From the NCBI GenBank assembly GCA_017438525.1, contig JAFRVI010000048.1, positions 1 to 42,571 on the forward strand: 42,571 bases of DNA, in the 5' to 3' direction. The notes under the pieces were generated by a model that was given only the letters and a program-made list of their open reading frames with translations, had not been told where the DNA came from and did no database searches. Shown here piece after piece: positions 1 to 7,130 of this stretch. Each line of letters opens with the position of its first letter. The stretch's first letter is position 1. This DNA comes from Clostridia bacterium (GTDB taxonomy: Bacteria; Bacillota; Clostridia; Oscillospirales; RGIG8002). The position numbers were made by a program, and so were the translations under genes.

Positions 1-1678
1 CCTCGACAACATGGAGCTGGAGCGCGAGCGCGGCATCACGATTAAGGCGCGCGCCGTCAAGCTCAACTACCACGCGGACGACGGACAGGAGTATATCTTC
101 AACCTCATAGACACCCCCGGCCACGTCGACTTCAACTACGAGGTCAGCCGTTCCCTCGCCGCCTGCGAGGGCGCGCTGCTCGTCGTGGACGCGGCGCAGG
201 GCATCGAGGCGCAGACGCTGGCGAACACCTACCTCGCCGTCGACGCCGACCTCGAGCTCGTGCCGGTCATAAACAAGATCGACCTGCCCGCCGCCGACCC
301 CGACCGCGTTAAAGAAGAGATCGAGGAGGTCATCGGCATCCCCGCCGACGAAGCGCCCCTCGTTTCCGCGAAGACGGGGCAGAACGTCCGCGACGTGCTC
401 GAAGCCGTCGTGAAAAACATACCCGCCCCGAAGGGCGACGACGACGCGCCGCTCCGCGCGCTGATATTCGACAGCTACTACGACAGCTACAAGGGCGTTA
501 TCGTCTATATCCGCGTGATGGACGGCGTGCTGAAAAAGGGCGCGCGCATAAAGATGATGGCGACCGGCGCGGAGTTCGACGTCGTGGAAGTCGGCAATAT
601 GCGCGCGACCTCGCTCGAGCCGCTCAGCGAGCTGCGCAGCGGCGACGTCGGCTACTTCACCGCGAGCATAAAGACGGTAAAGGACACCACCGTCGGCGAC
701 ACCGTGACGACCGCGGAAAAGGGCGCCTCCGAGCCGCTGAAGGGCTACCGCGAAGCGCTGCCGATGGTCTTCTGCGGCATCTACCCCGTCGACGGAGCGC
801 GCTACGGCGACCTGCGCGACGCGCTCGACAAGCTCAAGCTCAACGACGCGGCGCTCACCTTCGAGCCGGAGAACTCCGTCGCGCTCGGCTTCGGCTTCCG
901 CTGCGGCTTCCTCGGCCTGCTCCATATGGAGATAATCGCGGAACGCCTCGAGCGCGAGTTCAACCTCGACCTGATAATGACGATACCGAGCGTCGTCTAT
1001 AAGCTGCACATGACCGACGGCAGCGTCCGCAGCATAGACAACCCGACCTACTACCCCAACCCCTCGGAGATAGACTACTGCGAGGAGCCGGTAATCAAGG
1101 CGACGATCCTCTGCCCGAACGAATACATCGGCGCGGTCATGGATCTCTGCCAGGAGCGCCGCGGAGTCTATAAGGATATGCAGCACGTCGCCGGCAGCCG
1201 CGTGGAGATACACTACGACCTGCCGCTCAACGAGGTCATCTACGACTTCTTCGACGCGCTGAAATCCCGCACGCGCGGCTACGCCTCCCTCGACTACGAG
1301 CTGAAGGGCTATCAGCGCGCGAACCTCGTCAAGCTCGACGTGCTGCTCAATGGCGAGATGGTGGACGCGCTCAGCTTCATCATCCACTCCGACCGCGCCT
1401 ACGGACGCGCCAGAAAGATAACCGAAAAGCTGAAGGAAAACATCCCGCGCCAGCTCTTCGAGGTGCCTATCCAGGCGGCGATAGGCGGCAAGATAATCGC
1501 CCGCGAGACCGTCAAGGCGCTGCGCAAGGACGTACTCGCCAAGTGCTACGGCGGCGACATCACTCGCAAGAAGAAGCTGCTTGAAAAGCAGAAGGAAGGC
1601 AAAAAGAAGATGCGCCAGCTCGGCACCGTCGAGATCCCGCAGGAAGCGTTTATGTCGGTTCTCAAGCTGGACGAATAG
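1..1678 (+). CDS. lepA: Elongation factor 4 (LepA), 5' end missing
   Basis: Ribosomal back-translocase GTPase LepA/EF4. The reading frame is already open at base 2 (Leu-Asp-Asn before the first Met at 11), so that Met is internal and roughly the first 50 residues, including the P-loop, lie outside the window. Visible G motifs: RGITIKA (G2), DTPGHVDF (G3), NKIDLP (G4) and SAKTG (G5). The EF-G-like domains III and V and the LepA-specific C-terminal domain follow, ending in the lysine-rich tail ([20 protein letters not shown]) and [16 protein letters not shown] that typify the family. 555 residues remain of about 600. No frameshift is seen. It acts in the cytoplasm on stalled or mistranslocated ribosomes. 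The gene ends just before a strong hairpin at 1697-1720. Confidence 0.97.
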   Translation, partial: LDNMELERERGITIKARAVKLNYHADDGQEYIFNLIDTPGHVDFNYEVSRSLAACEGALLVVDAAQGIEAQTLANTYLAVDADLELVPVINKIDLPAADPDRVKEEIEEVIGIPADEAPLVSAKTGQNVRDVLEAVVKNIPAPKGDDDAPLRALIFDSYYDSYKGVIVYIRVMDGVLKKGARIKMMATGAEFDVVEVGNMRATSLEPLSELRSGDVGYFTASIKTVKDTTVGDTVTTAEKGASEPLKGYREALPMVFCGIYPVDGARYGDLRDALDKLKLNDAALTFEPENSVALGFGFRCGFLGLLHMEIIAERLEREFNLDLIMTIPSVVYKLHMTDGSVRSIDNPTYYPNPSEIDYCEEPVIKATILCPNEYIGAVMDLCQERRGVYKDMQHVAGSRVEIHYDLPLNEVIYDFFDALKSRTRGYASLDYELKGYQRANLVKLDVLLNGEMVDALSFIIHSDRAYGRARKITEKLKENIPRQLFEVPIQAAIGGKIIARETVKALRKDVLAKCYGGDITRKKKLLEKQKEGKKKMRQLGTVEIPQEAFMSVLKLDE

Positions 1679-1696
1679 TGAAAATGGTTATAAGTA

Positions 1697-1720
1697 AATC
1701 CGCACCCTCGGGTGCGGATT
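1697..1720. repeat. Palindromic repeat copy 1 behind lepA, possible terminator
   Basis: Perfect 11-bp inverted repeat AATCCGCACCC / GGGTGCGGATT with a 2-base TC between the arms, 18 bases after the lepA stop. There is no T-run after it, so it is a weak candidate for intrinsic termination. A second small stem (AGGGA/TCCCT, 1721-1735) follows. Almost the same sequence recurs in the same orientation at 2870-2890, so this may be a dispersed palindromic element rather than a dedicated terminator. Confidence 0.7.
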
Positions 1721-1761
1721 AGGGATGTAGCTCCCTAAAAGAAGAATCGCCATAGTTAGGT

Positions 1762-2742
1762 ATGAGTATTGATATGATTTCGTTTTCTTTTCTCCCGAAA
1801 GAAAGGGCAAACGTTTTTTTGCCAAAGCTGTTCGACATACTTCACGTCAATATGAATCATATTGCGCCGACGGGTATGACTTATGAGGAAGACTTAAACG
1901 AATGGATCGGCGCAGTAGCACCAGCGCTCGAAAAAGATCCGAGGCAGATAATACTGATTTCAGACGGCGATAAAACAGTCGGGTTCTTCCAGTATTACGT
2001 AAACGACTCGACTTTTATGATGGAAGAGATACAGTTCTTGCCGGAATATCAAGGCAAGGGCGTATTTCAAAAACTGTACGCGCATCTTGCAGAGATCATC
2101 CCACAGAATATTCCGCTTGTTGAAGCGTACGCTCACAAAAGCAATCTGAAATCACAGGGCATACTGAAGCATCTCGGGCTTGAGAGCATCGGAGAAAGCA
2201 AGAACGGAAACAACTATCACTTCTGCGGGGATTGTCAGAAGATGTTGAACATTTTCAAAGAAATCAAGATGACGGAATACAAATGGACCAAAGGAGACGT
2301 TCCGCGCGGGATCGAAGTGAGGCAAGTTTACGGGATCGTCTTTTCAGATGATGGCAGAATCCTTCTGCGCATCGAAGACGGCAAGTATAAACTAACCGGA
2401 GGAAAACCGGAAGGCGACGAAACTTATGAGCAAACGTTGATTCGCGAGTATCTCGAAGAAGTGAACGTCGAGCTTAAAAACTGCCGTTATCTCGGTTATC
2501 TTTTGGTAAACGATGATAACGGCGAGCAGTATGCACAGGTAAGAATGATTGCAAAGATAAAAAGGATCGGAGAGAATAGACCGGACATTGACAACGGCAA
2601 GACTTACGGCAGACTACTTGTAACGCCCGAGAAAGCAAAAATATTATTGAACTACAAAGACGAAGCGGGTAATACTATGCTTGATGACGCTGTGAAAACG
2701 GCCGGTGAAGTATATGGAAAACAGAAAAGTGTTCCTGAATAA
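1762..2742 (+). CDS. GNAT acetyltransferase - Nudix hydrolase fusion
   Basis: 326-residue two-domain protein. Residues about 1-160 look like a GNAT N-acetyltransferase: a beta strand with EEIQFLPEYQGKGVFQKLY, where Q-G-K-G-V-F occupies the acetyl-CoA pyrophosphate-binding loop. Residues about 185-300 are a Nudix domain whose box runs G-K-P-E-G-D-E then TYEQTLI then REYLEEVNV. It matches GX5EX7REUXEEXGU except that the late Gly is Asn. An internal Met (base 2269, residue 170) lies at the linker, but the frame is continuous and no second RBS is obvious, so one fused product is favoured. Substrates are unknown. Base composition is clearly more AT-rich than the neighbouring lepA, suggesting transfer. 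The start is uncertain: the RBS is weak, and Met at 1762 or 1774 could be used. Confidence 0.85.
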   Translation: MSIDMISFSFLPKERANVFLPKLFDILHVNMNHIAPTGMTYEEDLNEWIGAVAPALEKDPRQIILISDGDKTVGFFQYYVNDSTFMMEEIQFLPEYQGKGVFQKLYAHLAEIIPQNIPLVEAYAHKSNLKSQGILKHLGLESIGESKNGNNYHFCGDCQKMLNIFKEIKMTEYKWTKGDVPRGIEVRQVYGIVFSDDGRILLRIEDGKYKLTGGKPEGDETYEQTLIREYLEEVNVELKNCRYLGYLLVNDDNGEQYAQVRMIAKIKRIGENRPDIDNGKTYGRLLVTPEKAKILLNYKDEAGNTMLDDAVKTAGEVYGKQKSVPE

Positions 2743-2770
2743 ATACCCTCTTTGTGTATTGAGTATTCAT

Positions 2771-2812
2771 AAAAAACGGCTGTATCGTTTAATTGATACC
2801 GCCGTTTTTCTT
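2771..2812 (+). terminator. Rho-independent terminator after the GNAT-Nudix gene
   Basis: Inverted repeat AAAAACGGC-GTATC / GATAC-GCCGTTTTT with an 8-base loop (GTTTAATT) and one mismatched base in each arm, ending in TTTTTCTTTT. It begins about 28 bases after the stop at 2742. The A-run and T-run on opposite ends would let it work in both directions. Confidence 0.85.
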
Positions 2813-2869
2813 TTCACACTCGCTTGAAGGTCGCAGGTTAATACTGTAATCTATACGGTATCCCTAAGG

Positions 2870-2890
2870 CGCACCCGTCGGGTGCGGATT
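2870..2890. repeat. Palindromic repeat copy 2
   Basis: CGCACCCGTCGGGTGCGGATT, differing from 1701-1720 only by one inserted G, followed here by TTTTT. Together with copy 1 it brackets the GNAT-Nudix gene and its terminator, about 1.17 kb apart in the same orientation. Confidence 0.7.
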
Positions 2891-2904
2891 TTTGCTGCTC
2901 GTCA

Positions 2905-3061
2905 CAATGTAACGCGTGTGTAACACGGGTTTGTTTCAATGTAACAAAACGCAACGCATGTGTAACGCGTTTGTAGCGTAGAGATAGAGATAGAGATAGA
3001 GTTATAGATAGAGATAAAAGAGAAGAGATAGAGTAAGAGTAAGAGAGAAGAGAAAGAGAAA
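2905..3061. repeat. Degenerate direct repeats plus purine-rich (GATAGA-like) tract
   Basis: This fills most of the 390-base gap between the GNAT-Nudix gene and the next lipoprotein. At 2905-2966 CAATGTAAC occurs twice (2905, 2937) and AACGCGTGTGTAAC (2911-2924) is echoed by AACGCATGTGTAAC (2953-2966). From about 2979 to 3061 the plus strand is almost entirely purine, built from imperfect GAGATA/GAGTAA/GAGAA units. On the minus strand this would translate to Leu-Ser-rich low complexity, which I do not regard as a gene. Confidence 0.75.
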
Positions 3062-3069
3062 TAATTAAC

Positions 3070-3093
3070 GGCGGGTGAGAAAACTCACCCGCC
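3070..3093 (-). terminator. Hairpin terminator candidate of lipoprotein gene B
   Basis: Perfect 10-bp stem GGCGGGTGAG / CTCACCCGCC with a 4-base loop, 40 bases downstream of the leftward lipoprotein gene stop at 3134. On the minus strand it is followed by GTTAATTATTTCTC, which is only moderately T-rich. On the plus strand the TTTTT at about 3101 is 7 bases away. Confidence 0.6.
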
Positions 3094-3133
3094 TCGCTCG
3101 TTTTTGCCCCGTTATACAAAATCATTTTCGCCG

Positions 3134-3532
3134 CTAATCGTCGATGCGCCAGTCGTAGGTCTGGTTTCTCGCGACGTGCAGCTCTCTGCCGTTTATCGTG
3201 ACCACGGAGTCGGATTTCCAGACGACCTCCGCTTCCGACTCGTTATGGCTCCAGTAGATATTCTTCGTATCCTTGTTATCCTTGTCCTTCGAGTCGTTGT
3301 CGACAAGCTCGCCCCTGATGCAGAATTCGCCCGTGTCCTCGTCCTGCACAAGATAAATATTGACGGTGTAATGCCCGTTGATCGAGTCGGCGGATTTCAC
3401 GAACACGCCGTCCGGAATGCCTATGACTTTGCCGAACAGTCTGCCCATCGTCGCGCACGCAGACAGCAGAAGCGTCGCCGCTATAAACAGCGGCAGAACG
3501 GTGAATACGACTTTTTTCACGGATTTGCTCAT
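3134..3532 (-). CDS. Small lipoprotein, DUF5412-like (copy B)
   Basis: 132-residue predicted lipoprotein. A signal peptide with a basic start (MSKSVKKVVF) and hydrophobic core ends in a lipobox LSAC at residues 23-26. The mature part carries GHYTVNIYLVQDED, FCIRGELVDN, NIYWSHNESEAEVVW and VVTINGRELHV, a beta-rich pattern that I recall from the DUF5412 family of Bacillales/Clostridia lipoproteins. The function is unknown. The RBS AGGAGG lies 10 bases before ATG. It is a paralogue of 4258-4635. The 5' flank through the REP-like element and on into the last codons of the scaffold gene is nearly identical in both copies, so this is the duplicated, downstream copy. Confidence 0.85.
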   Translation of the reverse strand: MSKSVKKVVFTVLPLFIAATLLLSACATMGRLFGKVIGIPDGVFVKSADSINGHYTVNIYLVQDEDTGEFCIRGELVDNDSKDKDNKDTKNIYWSHNESEAEVVWKSDSVVTINGRELHVARNQTYDWRIDD

Positions 3533-3607
3533 GGTTGTTGTTCCTCCTGCTATGATCTGTGTTATCGGTTTTTTACTGTTTGTATTCGGGATGACACCTC
3601 ATCCGTC

Positions 3608-3650
3608 TTGCCGCCTTCGGCGGCAATCCACCTTCCCCTCAAGGGGAAGG
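3608..3650. repeat. REP-like double hairpin, duplicated copy
   Basis: Two adjacent palindromes: TTGCCGCC-TTC-GGCGGCAA (3608-3626) and CCTTCCCCTCAAGGGGAAGG (3631-3650). The identical pair is found at 4710-4752 in the same position relative to the paralogous lipoprotein. From memory this double hairpin is common in Clostridia genomes; I could not check that here. Confidence 0.8.
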
Positions 3651-3654
3651 CTTT

Positions 3655-3678
3655 TTATTTCAAGAATCCGTTGATTAT
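3655..3678 (-). pseudogene. Relic of the 3' end of the SufB/D scaffold gene
   Basis: On the minus strand this reads ATA ATC AAC GGA TTC TTG AAA TAA, Ile-Ile-Asn-Gly-Phe-Leu-Lys-stop, exactly the last seven residues and stop of the scaffold gene at 4757-5683. One silent difference is present (TTC for TTT). Homology ends immediately before it. It is a footprint of the segment duplication that produced lipoprotein copy B. Confidence 0.85.
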
Positions 3679-3681
3679 TCT

Positions 3682-3747
3682 TTAATACACTTCTTTGGAA
3701 CCGATAAAGTTTGTCAAATCATCAAGGCTGTTTATCTCATTCCACAT
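3682..3747 (-). pseudogene. Truncated start of a small gene (21 codons)
   Basis: ATG lies 3 bases after the stop of the gene at 3751-4233 and opens a 21-residue frame starting MWNEINSLDDLTNF and ending GSKEVY-stop. The tight spacing suggests a translationally coupled partner gene. The frame stops three bases before the duplication junction at about 3679, so the rest of the gene was probably lost there. The start resembles, from memory, small Firmicute proteins beginning W-[KN]-E-I with acidic D-D-[LI]; that family link is unverified. Confidence 0.5.
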
Positions 3748-3750
3748 AAT

Positions 3751-4233
3751 TCAGTACCTCTTTCGTTTTTTGCCGTCATAGAAATCGTGCGGCAGGATAT
3801 CTTCATCCGTCTCCCCGTATTCATCGCGGAAAAGACGCAGCTTTTCGGAATATTCCCTATTTATCACGGCCTTGAATCCGTCTATATCCAGCATGTCAAA
3901 ATCGCATTGCGAATTCAGTACCGTCAGTTTTGTTTCGCTGCCAAACGAAGATACCCATTTGGACACGTCGAAAATATAGCCCAAATTGCGTTCAAAATTG
4001 CTGAAGCACAATTCAAAAACAACCTTTATCGTTTCTTGCACCGAAGCGATATCGACAACGGCTTTTTTGTCTATCACAAAGCGATCGTCATCGACGACTC
4101 TGCGTTTGAAAAGGCATCCGGACGGTCTAGAATATTTGCTGACGCTGTACTTATTCTCAAAAGCACGTCTGATAGTATCCGGTGTTAACGCGCATTTTAC
4201 CTCAAGCGTAAAGAAATAACTCTCCATTCCCAT
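3751..4233 (-). CDS. Hypothetical protein, 160 residues
   Basis: Not recognised. It is soluble, with no signal peptide or membrane segment, and mixed alpha/beta in appearance. It contains LEVKCALTPDTIRRAFENKYSV near the start, a central hydrophobic stretch (TIKVVFELCFSNFERNLGYIF), and a very acidic then basic end (DEYGETDEDILPHDF, then DGKKRKRY). The RBS AGGGTGAT precedes ATG, and Met1 or Met3 could start. It is more AT-rich than the core genes. It lies between the two paralogous lipoprotein genes and is followed 3 bases later by the truncated 21-codon frame. A two-gene accessory cassette, for example of the toxin/immunity kind, is conceivable but nothing shows it. Confidence 0.7.
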   Translation of the reverse strand: MGMESYFFTLEVKCALTPDTIRRAFENKYSVSKYSRPSGCLFKRRVVDDDRFVIDKKAVVDIASVQETIKVVFELCFSNFERNLGYIFDVSKWVSSFGSETKLTVLNSQCDFDMLDIDGFKAVINREYSEKLRLFRDEYGETDEDILPHDFYDGKKRKRY

Positions 4234-4257
4234 AATATCACCCTACTGTCCGTCTTG

Positions 4258-4635
4258 CTAATCTTCGTATCGACCGTCGTAAGTCTCGTTTTTTGATACG
4301 TCCAGTCGTATACCGTTTATCGTAACAACCGTGTCGGAATCCCAAACTACAGTTGCTTCAGATTCGTGGTAACGATAATATATGTTTTTCTTATCTTTGC
4401 TCTCGGTAGAATTATCAATGAGCACGCCGACAATGGAAAAATCTACCGTTGCTCCGCCGACACCGTGATAAATCTCAAGAGTATAACGTCCATCGGGAGA
4501 ATCATACGACCTTAAATAATCCCCCGTTTTTATAGAATCAAGACTTCCGAACACTATATCGCACGACGACAGCAGGAACGCCGCCACGAGCAGCGGCAGA
4601 ACGGTGAATACGACTTTTTTCGCGGATTTGCTCAT
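4258..4635 (-). CDS. Small lipoprotein, DUF5412-like (copy A)
   Basis: 125-residue lipoprotein starting at MSKSAKKVVF. A longer in-frame start upstream runs through the REP-like palindromes and is rejected because AGGAGG sits 10 bases before this ATG. The lipobox LSSC is at about residues 22-25. The mature domain has SPDGRYTLEIYHGVGGATVDF, VGVLIDNST, NIYYRYHESEATVVWDSDTVVTING and ends near NETYD. It shares the whole frame of copy B but is clearly diverged, while the 5' flanks are nearly identical. It lies directly downstream of the SufB/D scaffold gene, 121 bases away across the REP-like element. The role in the cell envelope is unknown. Confidence 0.85.
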   Translation of the reverse strand: MSKSAKKVVFTVLPLLVAAFLLSSCDIVFGSLDSIKTGDYLRSYDSPDGRYTLEIYHGVGGATVDFSIVGVLIDNSTESKDKKNIYYRYHESEATVVWDSDTVVTINGIRLDVSKNETYDGRYED

Positions 4636-4709
4636 GGTTGTTTTTCCTCCTGTTATGATCTGCGTTATCGGTTTTTTACTGTTGTATTCGGGATGACACC
4701 TCATCCGTC

Positions 4710-4752
4710 TTGCCGCCTTCGGCGGCAATCCACCTTCCCCTCAAGGGGAAGG
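4710..4752. repeat. REP-like double hairpin, original copy
   Basis: TTGCCGCC-TTC-GGCGGCAA (4710-4728) and CCTTCCCCTCAAGGGGAAGG (4733-4752), starting 4 bases beyond the scaffold stop at 4757. It could also act as an mRNA 3' hairpin for the suf genes. It is identical to 3608-3650. Confidence 0.8.
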
Positions 4753-4756
4753 CATT

Positions 4757-5683
4757 TTATTTCAAAAATCCGTTGATTATCTGTTCCTCGGCTTCCTTTT
4801 CCGTCAGACCGAGGGACATAAGCTTCGTGAGCTGCTCGCCGGCGATCTTGCCGATCGCCGCTTCGTGAACGAGCGCGGCGTCGACGTTTTTCGCGTCGAG
4901 CGACGGGACCGCGAGCACGCGGGCGTTATCCATGATTATCGCGTCGCACTCGGTGTGTCCGCTGCAGGGGGCTTCGCCCGTGATGCGCGCGTTGAAGGTC
5001 TGGGAGGAATCGTCGCGCGCGACGGAGCGCGAAACGACGTCCGCAGAGGAGTTCTCGCCCTTCAGCTCCACGACGTAGTCGCTGACCGCGTGCTGTTTCC
5101 CGTGCGTCATCAGGCGTTCCTTTACGACGAGGCGGGCGTTCTTCTTCAGCTCCGCGTAGTTCTTCCGCTCGGTGGAGTCGACTCCCTTTATCTGCTCCAT
5201 CACCATCTCCATGGAGCTGCCTTCCTCCATATAGACCTCGGTGACGGGGTTGAGGATGCGCTTGCCGGAGCCGTCGCCGGAGCCGTAATGCTTCTCGACG
5301 TACTTCGCCTTCGCGCCCCTGCCGACGAAGAAGCGGTGGACGCCGTCGTGCTGCGAATCGCCCGCGCCGCAGTTGTCTATGCCGCAGCCGGCAACGATAA
5401 GCACGTCGCTGTCTTCGCCGATATAAAAGTCGTTATATACAGTTTCTTTGTAGCCCGTGTTGCTGAGCACCACGGGGATATGCACGCTCTCGCGCTTCGT
5501 GCCGGGCTTGATGTGTATGTCGATGCCGGTGCCGTCCGGCTTGGAGACGATCTCGATATTCGCGGTGCTGTTCCTGCCCGCGAGCTCGCCGTTGGCGCGG
5601 AAGTTATACGCGCCCTCCGGCATGGTGTGCAGGTCGGCTATTTCGCCGATAAGGCGTTTTTGTATCTCGTCAAGCTTTACCAT
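4757..5683 (-). CDS. SufB/SufD-family Fe-S scaffold, minimal (SmsB-type)
   Basis: 308-residue scaffold for iron-sulfur cluster assembly, paired with the ATPase SufC. It lacks the long N-terminal part of SufB from the full SUF system, as in the short SufB/D proteins of anaerobic Clostridia and archaea (the two-gene SUF-like minimal system). Visible core: beta-helix segments (DVLIVAGCGIDNCGAGDSQHDGVHRF), then the conserved C-terminal block SGHTECDAIIM, VPSLDAKNVDAALVHEAAIGKI, and the end GLTEKEAEEQIINGF. At the position of the SufB catalytic Cys (GDKCGAHT in E. coli) this protein reads DNARVLA, so the chemistry cannot be copied over directly. The RBS GGGAGG precedes ATG, and sufC ends 13 bases upstream. 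No cysteine desulfurase is in the window. Confidence 0.93.
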   Translation of the reverse strand: MVKLDEIQKRLIGEIADLHTMPEGAYNFRANGELAGRNSTANIEIVSKPDGTGIDIHIKPGTKRESVHIPVVLSNTGYKETVYNDFYIGEDSDVLIVAGCGIDNCGAGDSQHDGVHRFFVGRGAKAKYVEKHYGSGDGSGKRILNPVTEVYMEEGSSMEMVMEQIKGVDSTERKNYAELKKNARLVVKERLMTHGKQHAVSDYVVELKGENSSADVVSRSVARDDSSQTFNARITGEAPCSGHTECDAIIMDNARVLAVPSLDAKNVDAALVHEAAIGKIAGEQLTKLMSLGLTEKEAEEQIINGFLK

Positions 5684-5696
5684 TCCGATCCCCTCC

Positions 5697-6422
5697 CTAC
5701 TGCAGCTTCTCGCAGGCGGATTCCGGCGCGGACGCGCCGGTCAGCTCCGTCAGAAGCTCCGTTCCGCCGCGGCGGGAGAGCTTCCCGTCCGCGATGACGA
5801 TTATCTCGTCCGCGATCTGCAGGATGCGCTCCTGATGCGAGATTATGACGATGGAGCTGTCTTTTATCTCGGCGCGCATCTTCTCGAAGATGCGTATAAG
5901 GTTCTGGAAGCTCCAGAGGTCGATGCCCGCCTCCGGCTCGTCGAAGACGCTCAGGCGCGTGTTGCGCGCGAGCAGAGTCGCGATCTCGATGCGCTTCAGC
6001 TCGCCGCCGGAGAGGGACGCGTTTATCTCCCTGTCGACGTAGTCGCGCGCGCAGAGGCCGACTTCGGAGAGGTATTCGCACGCCTCGGATATGCTCAACT
6101 CCCTGCCGGACGCCATGCGAAGCAGGTCCTTGACCTGTATGCCCTTGAAGCGCACCGGCTGCTGAAACGCGAAGCTGATACCGAGCTTCGCGCGCTCGGT
6201 GACGTTCAGGTCGGTTATGTCAGTGCCGTCGAAGAAGATGCGGCCGGAGGTCGGCTTTTCGACGCCCATGATTATCTTCGCGAGGGTGGATTTACCGCCG
6301 CCGTTCGGGCCGGTGATGACGACGAAGCGGCGGCTCTCCACCGTCAGCGAAACGTCGTCAAGTATCCTTTTCACGGCTCCGTTTTCGGAGACCTCATAGG
6401 TTATATTTTTCAGTTCGAGCAT
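5697..6422 (-). CDS. sufC: Fe-S assembly ATPase SufC
   Basis: 241-residue ABC-type ATPase that drives the SufB/D scaffold. Walker A is GPNGGGKST (residues about 39-47), the Q-loop is FAFQQP, the ABC signature LSGGELKRIEIA, Walker B LSVFDEPEAGIDLW and the H-loop IISHQ. GIDLW and the E-A-G-I-D following Walker B are typical of SufC rather than transporter ATPases, and there is no permease nearby. The length is normal for SufC (about 245). The RBS ACGAGGTG precedes ATG, and the gene sits 24 bases downstream of the HAD phosphatase gene. It forms a two-gene minimal assembly unit with the downstream scaffold. Confidence 0.96.
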   Translation of the reverse strand: MLELKNITYEVSENGAVKRILDDVSLTVESRRFVVITGPNGGGKSTLAKIIMGVEKPTSGRIFFDGTDITDLNVTERAKLGISFAFQQPVRFKGIQVKDLLRMASGRELSISEACEYLSEVGLCARDYVDREINASLSGGELKRIEIATLLARNTRLSVFDEPEAGIDLWSFQNLIRIFEKMRAEIKDSSIVIISHQERILQIADEIIVIADGKLSRRGGTELLTELTGASAPESACEKLQ

Positions 6423-6446
6423 TGTAACACCTCGTTTTTACGTCCT

Positions 6447-7094
6447 TCAGAATTCTATCCCCAGCGCGAGCTTCACCGCGTCCGCGGCGGAGTCCGCGAG
6501 CTGAACGCCGCTTGCTTCGAGCTCCCTGTCGCCCTGATGGCCGCCGCGCACGAGCACACAGGCGCAGCCGACCGCCTTCGCTACCGCCGCGTCGTGGAGC
6601 GTGTCGCCGATGACGACGGCGCGTTCTGGCGAAAGCCCCTCGGCCGCGAAGTATTCGCGCGCGCGGTCGGTCTTGTCGCCGCAGTGGATGTTATCCGCGC
6701 CGAGCACGGCGGCGAAGCAGCCGTCGACGCCGTATTCGCGCAGCATCCGGCGGAGCTTGTTCTGCTCGAAGGCGGAGAGCACTATCTGCCGCACGCCCGC
6801 GTCCGCGGCCGCCTTCAGCGCGAGGCGGGTGCCTTCGCGCACCTCGCCGCCGTCAAGCAGCGCGTCGTAGTTGACGTTGAACTCGCGCAGAAGCTGCGTG
6901 ACGTCGGTCTTCTCAAGGTCGAAAAGGCGCTCGTAAAAGCGCGTTATCGGCGTATCGATGTAGTCGTAGTAGTCCGCCTCGGTTATCGGCGGCATACCGC
7001 GGTCGGCGAGGATGCGGTTGACCGAGCCGAGCGATACGCCCATATCGTCGATGAGCGTGCCGTTCCAGTCCCATATGACACAGTCGTATTTCAT
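6447..7094 (-). CDS. HAD-family phosphatase (phosphoglycolate-phosphatase-like)
   Basis: 215-residue haloacid-dehalogenase superfamily hydrolase. Motif I is DWNGTLID (nucleophile Asp at about residue 9 and acid Asp about residue 15), motif II VLSAF, a lysine near GADNIHCGDKTDRA, and motif IV VIGDTLHDAAVAKAVG, which supplies the Mg2+ ligand. The cap is a short helical C1 insertion, as in Gph-like phosphatases. The substrate is not predictable. The RBS GGGAGG is well placed. It lies between a metallophosphoesterase and sufC in the same leftward run, so it is probably co-transcribed with the Fe-S genes, though no functional link is evident. Confidence 0.92.
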   Translation of the reverse strand: MKYDCVIWDWNGTLIDDMGVSLGSVNRILADRGMPPITEADYYDYIDTPITRFYERLFDLEKTDVTQLLREFNVNYDALLDGGEVREGTRLALKAAADAGVRQIVLSAFEQNKLRRMLREYGVDGCFAAVLGADNIHCGDKTDRAREYFAAEGLSPERAVVIGDTLHDAAVAKAVGCACVLVRGGHQGDRELEASGVQLADSAADAVKLALGIEF

Positions 7095-7130
7095 TTCCCC
7101 GCCTCCCTTCGCGGTGTGGTGAGTGCAGTT

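Noticed and set aside
2838-3125. 95-residue leftward frame rich in Leu/Ser
   Set aside because: It is the translation of the purine-rich low-complexity tract plus palindromes; no RBS or protein-like composition.
4636-4728. Longer start for lipoprotein A
   Set aside because: It translates through the REP-like palindrome; the RBS and signal peptide fit the ATG at 4635.
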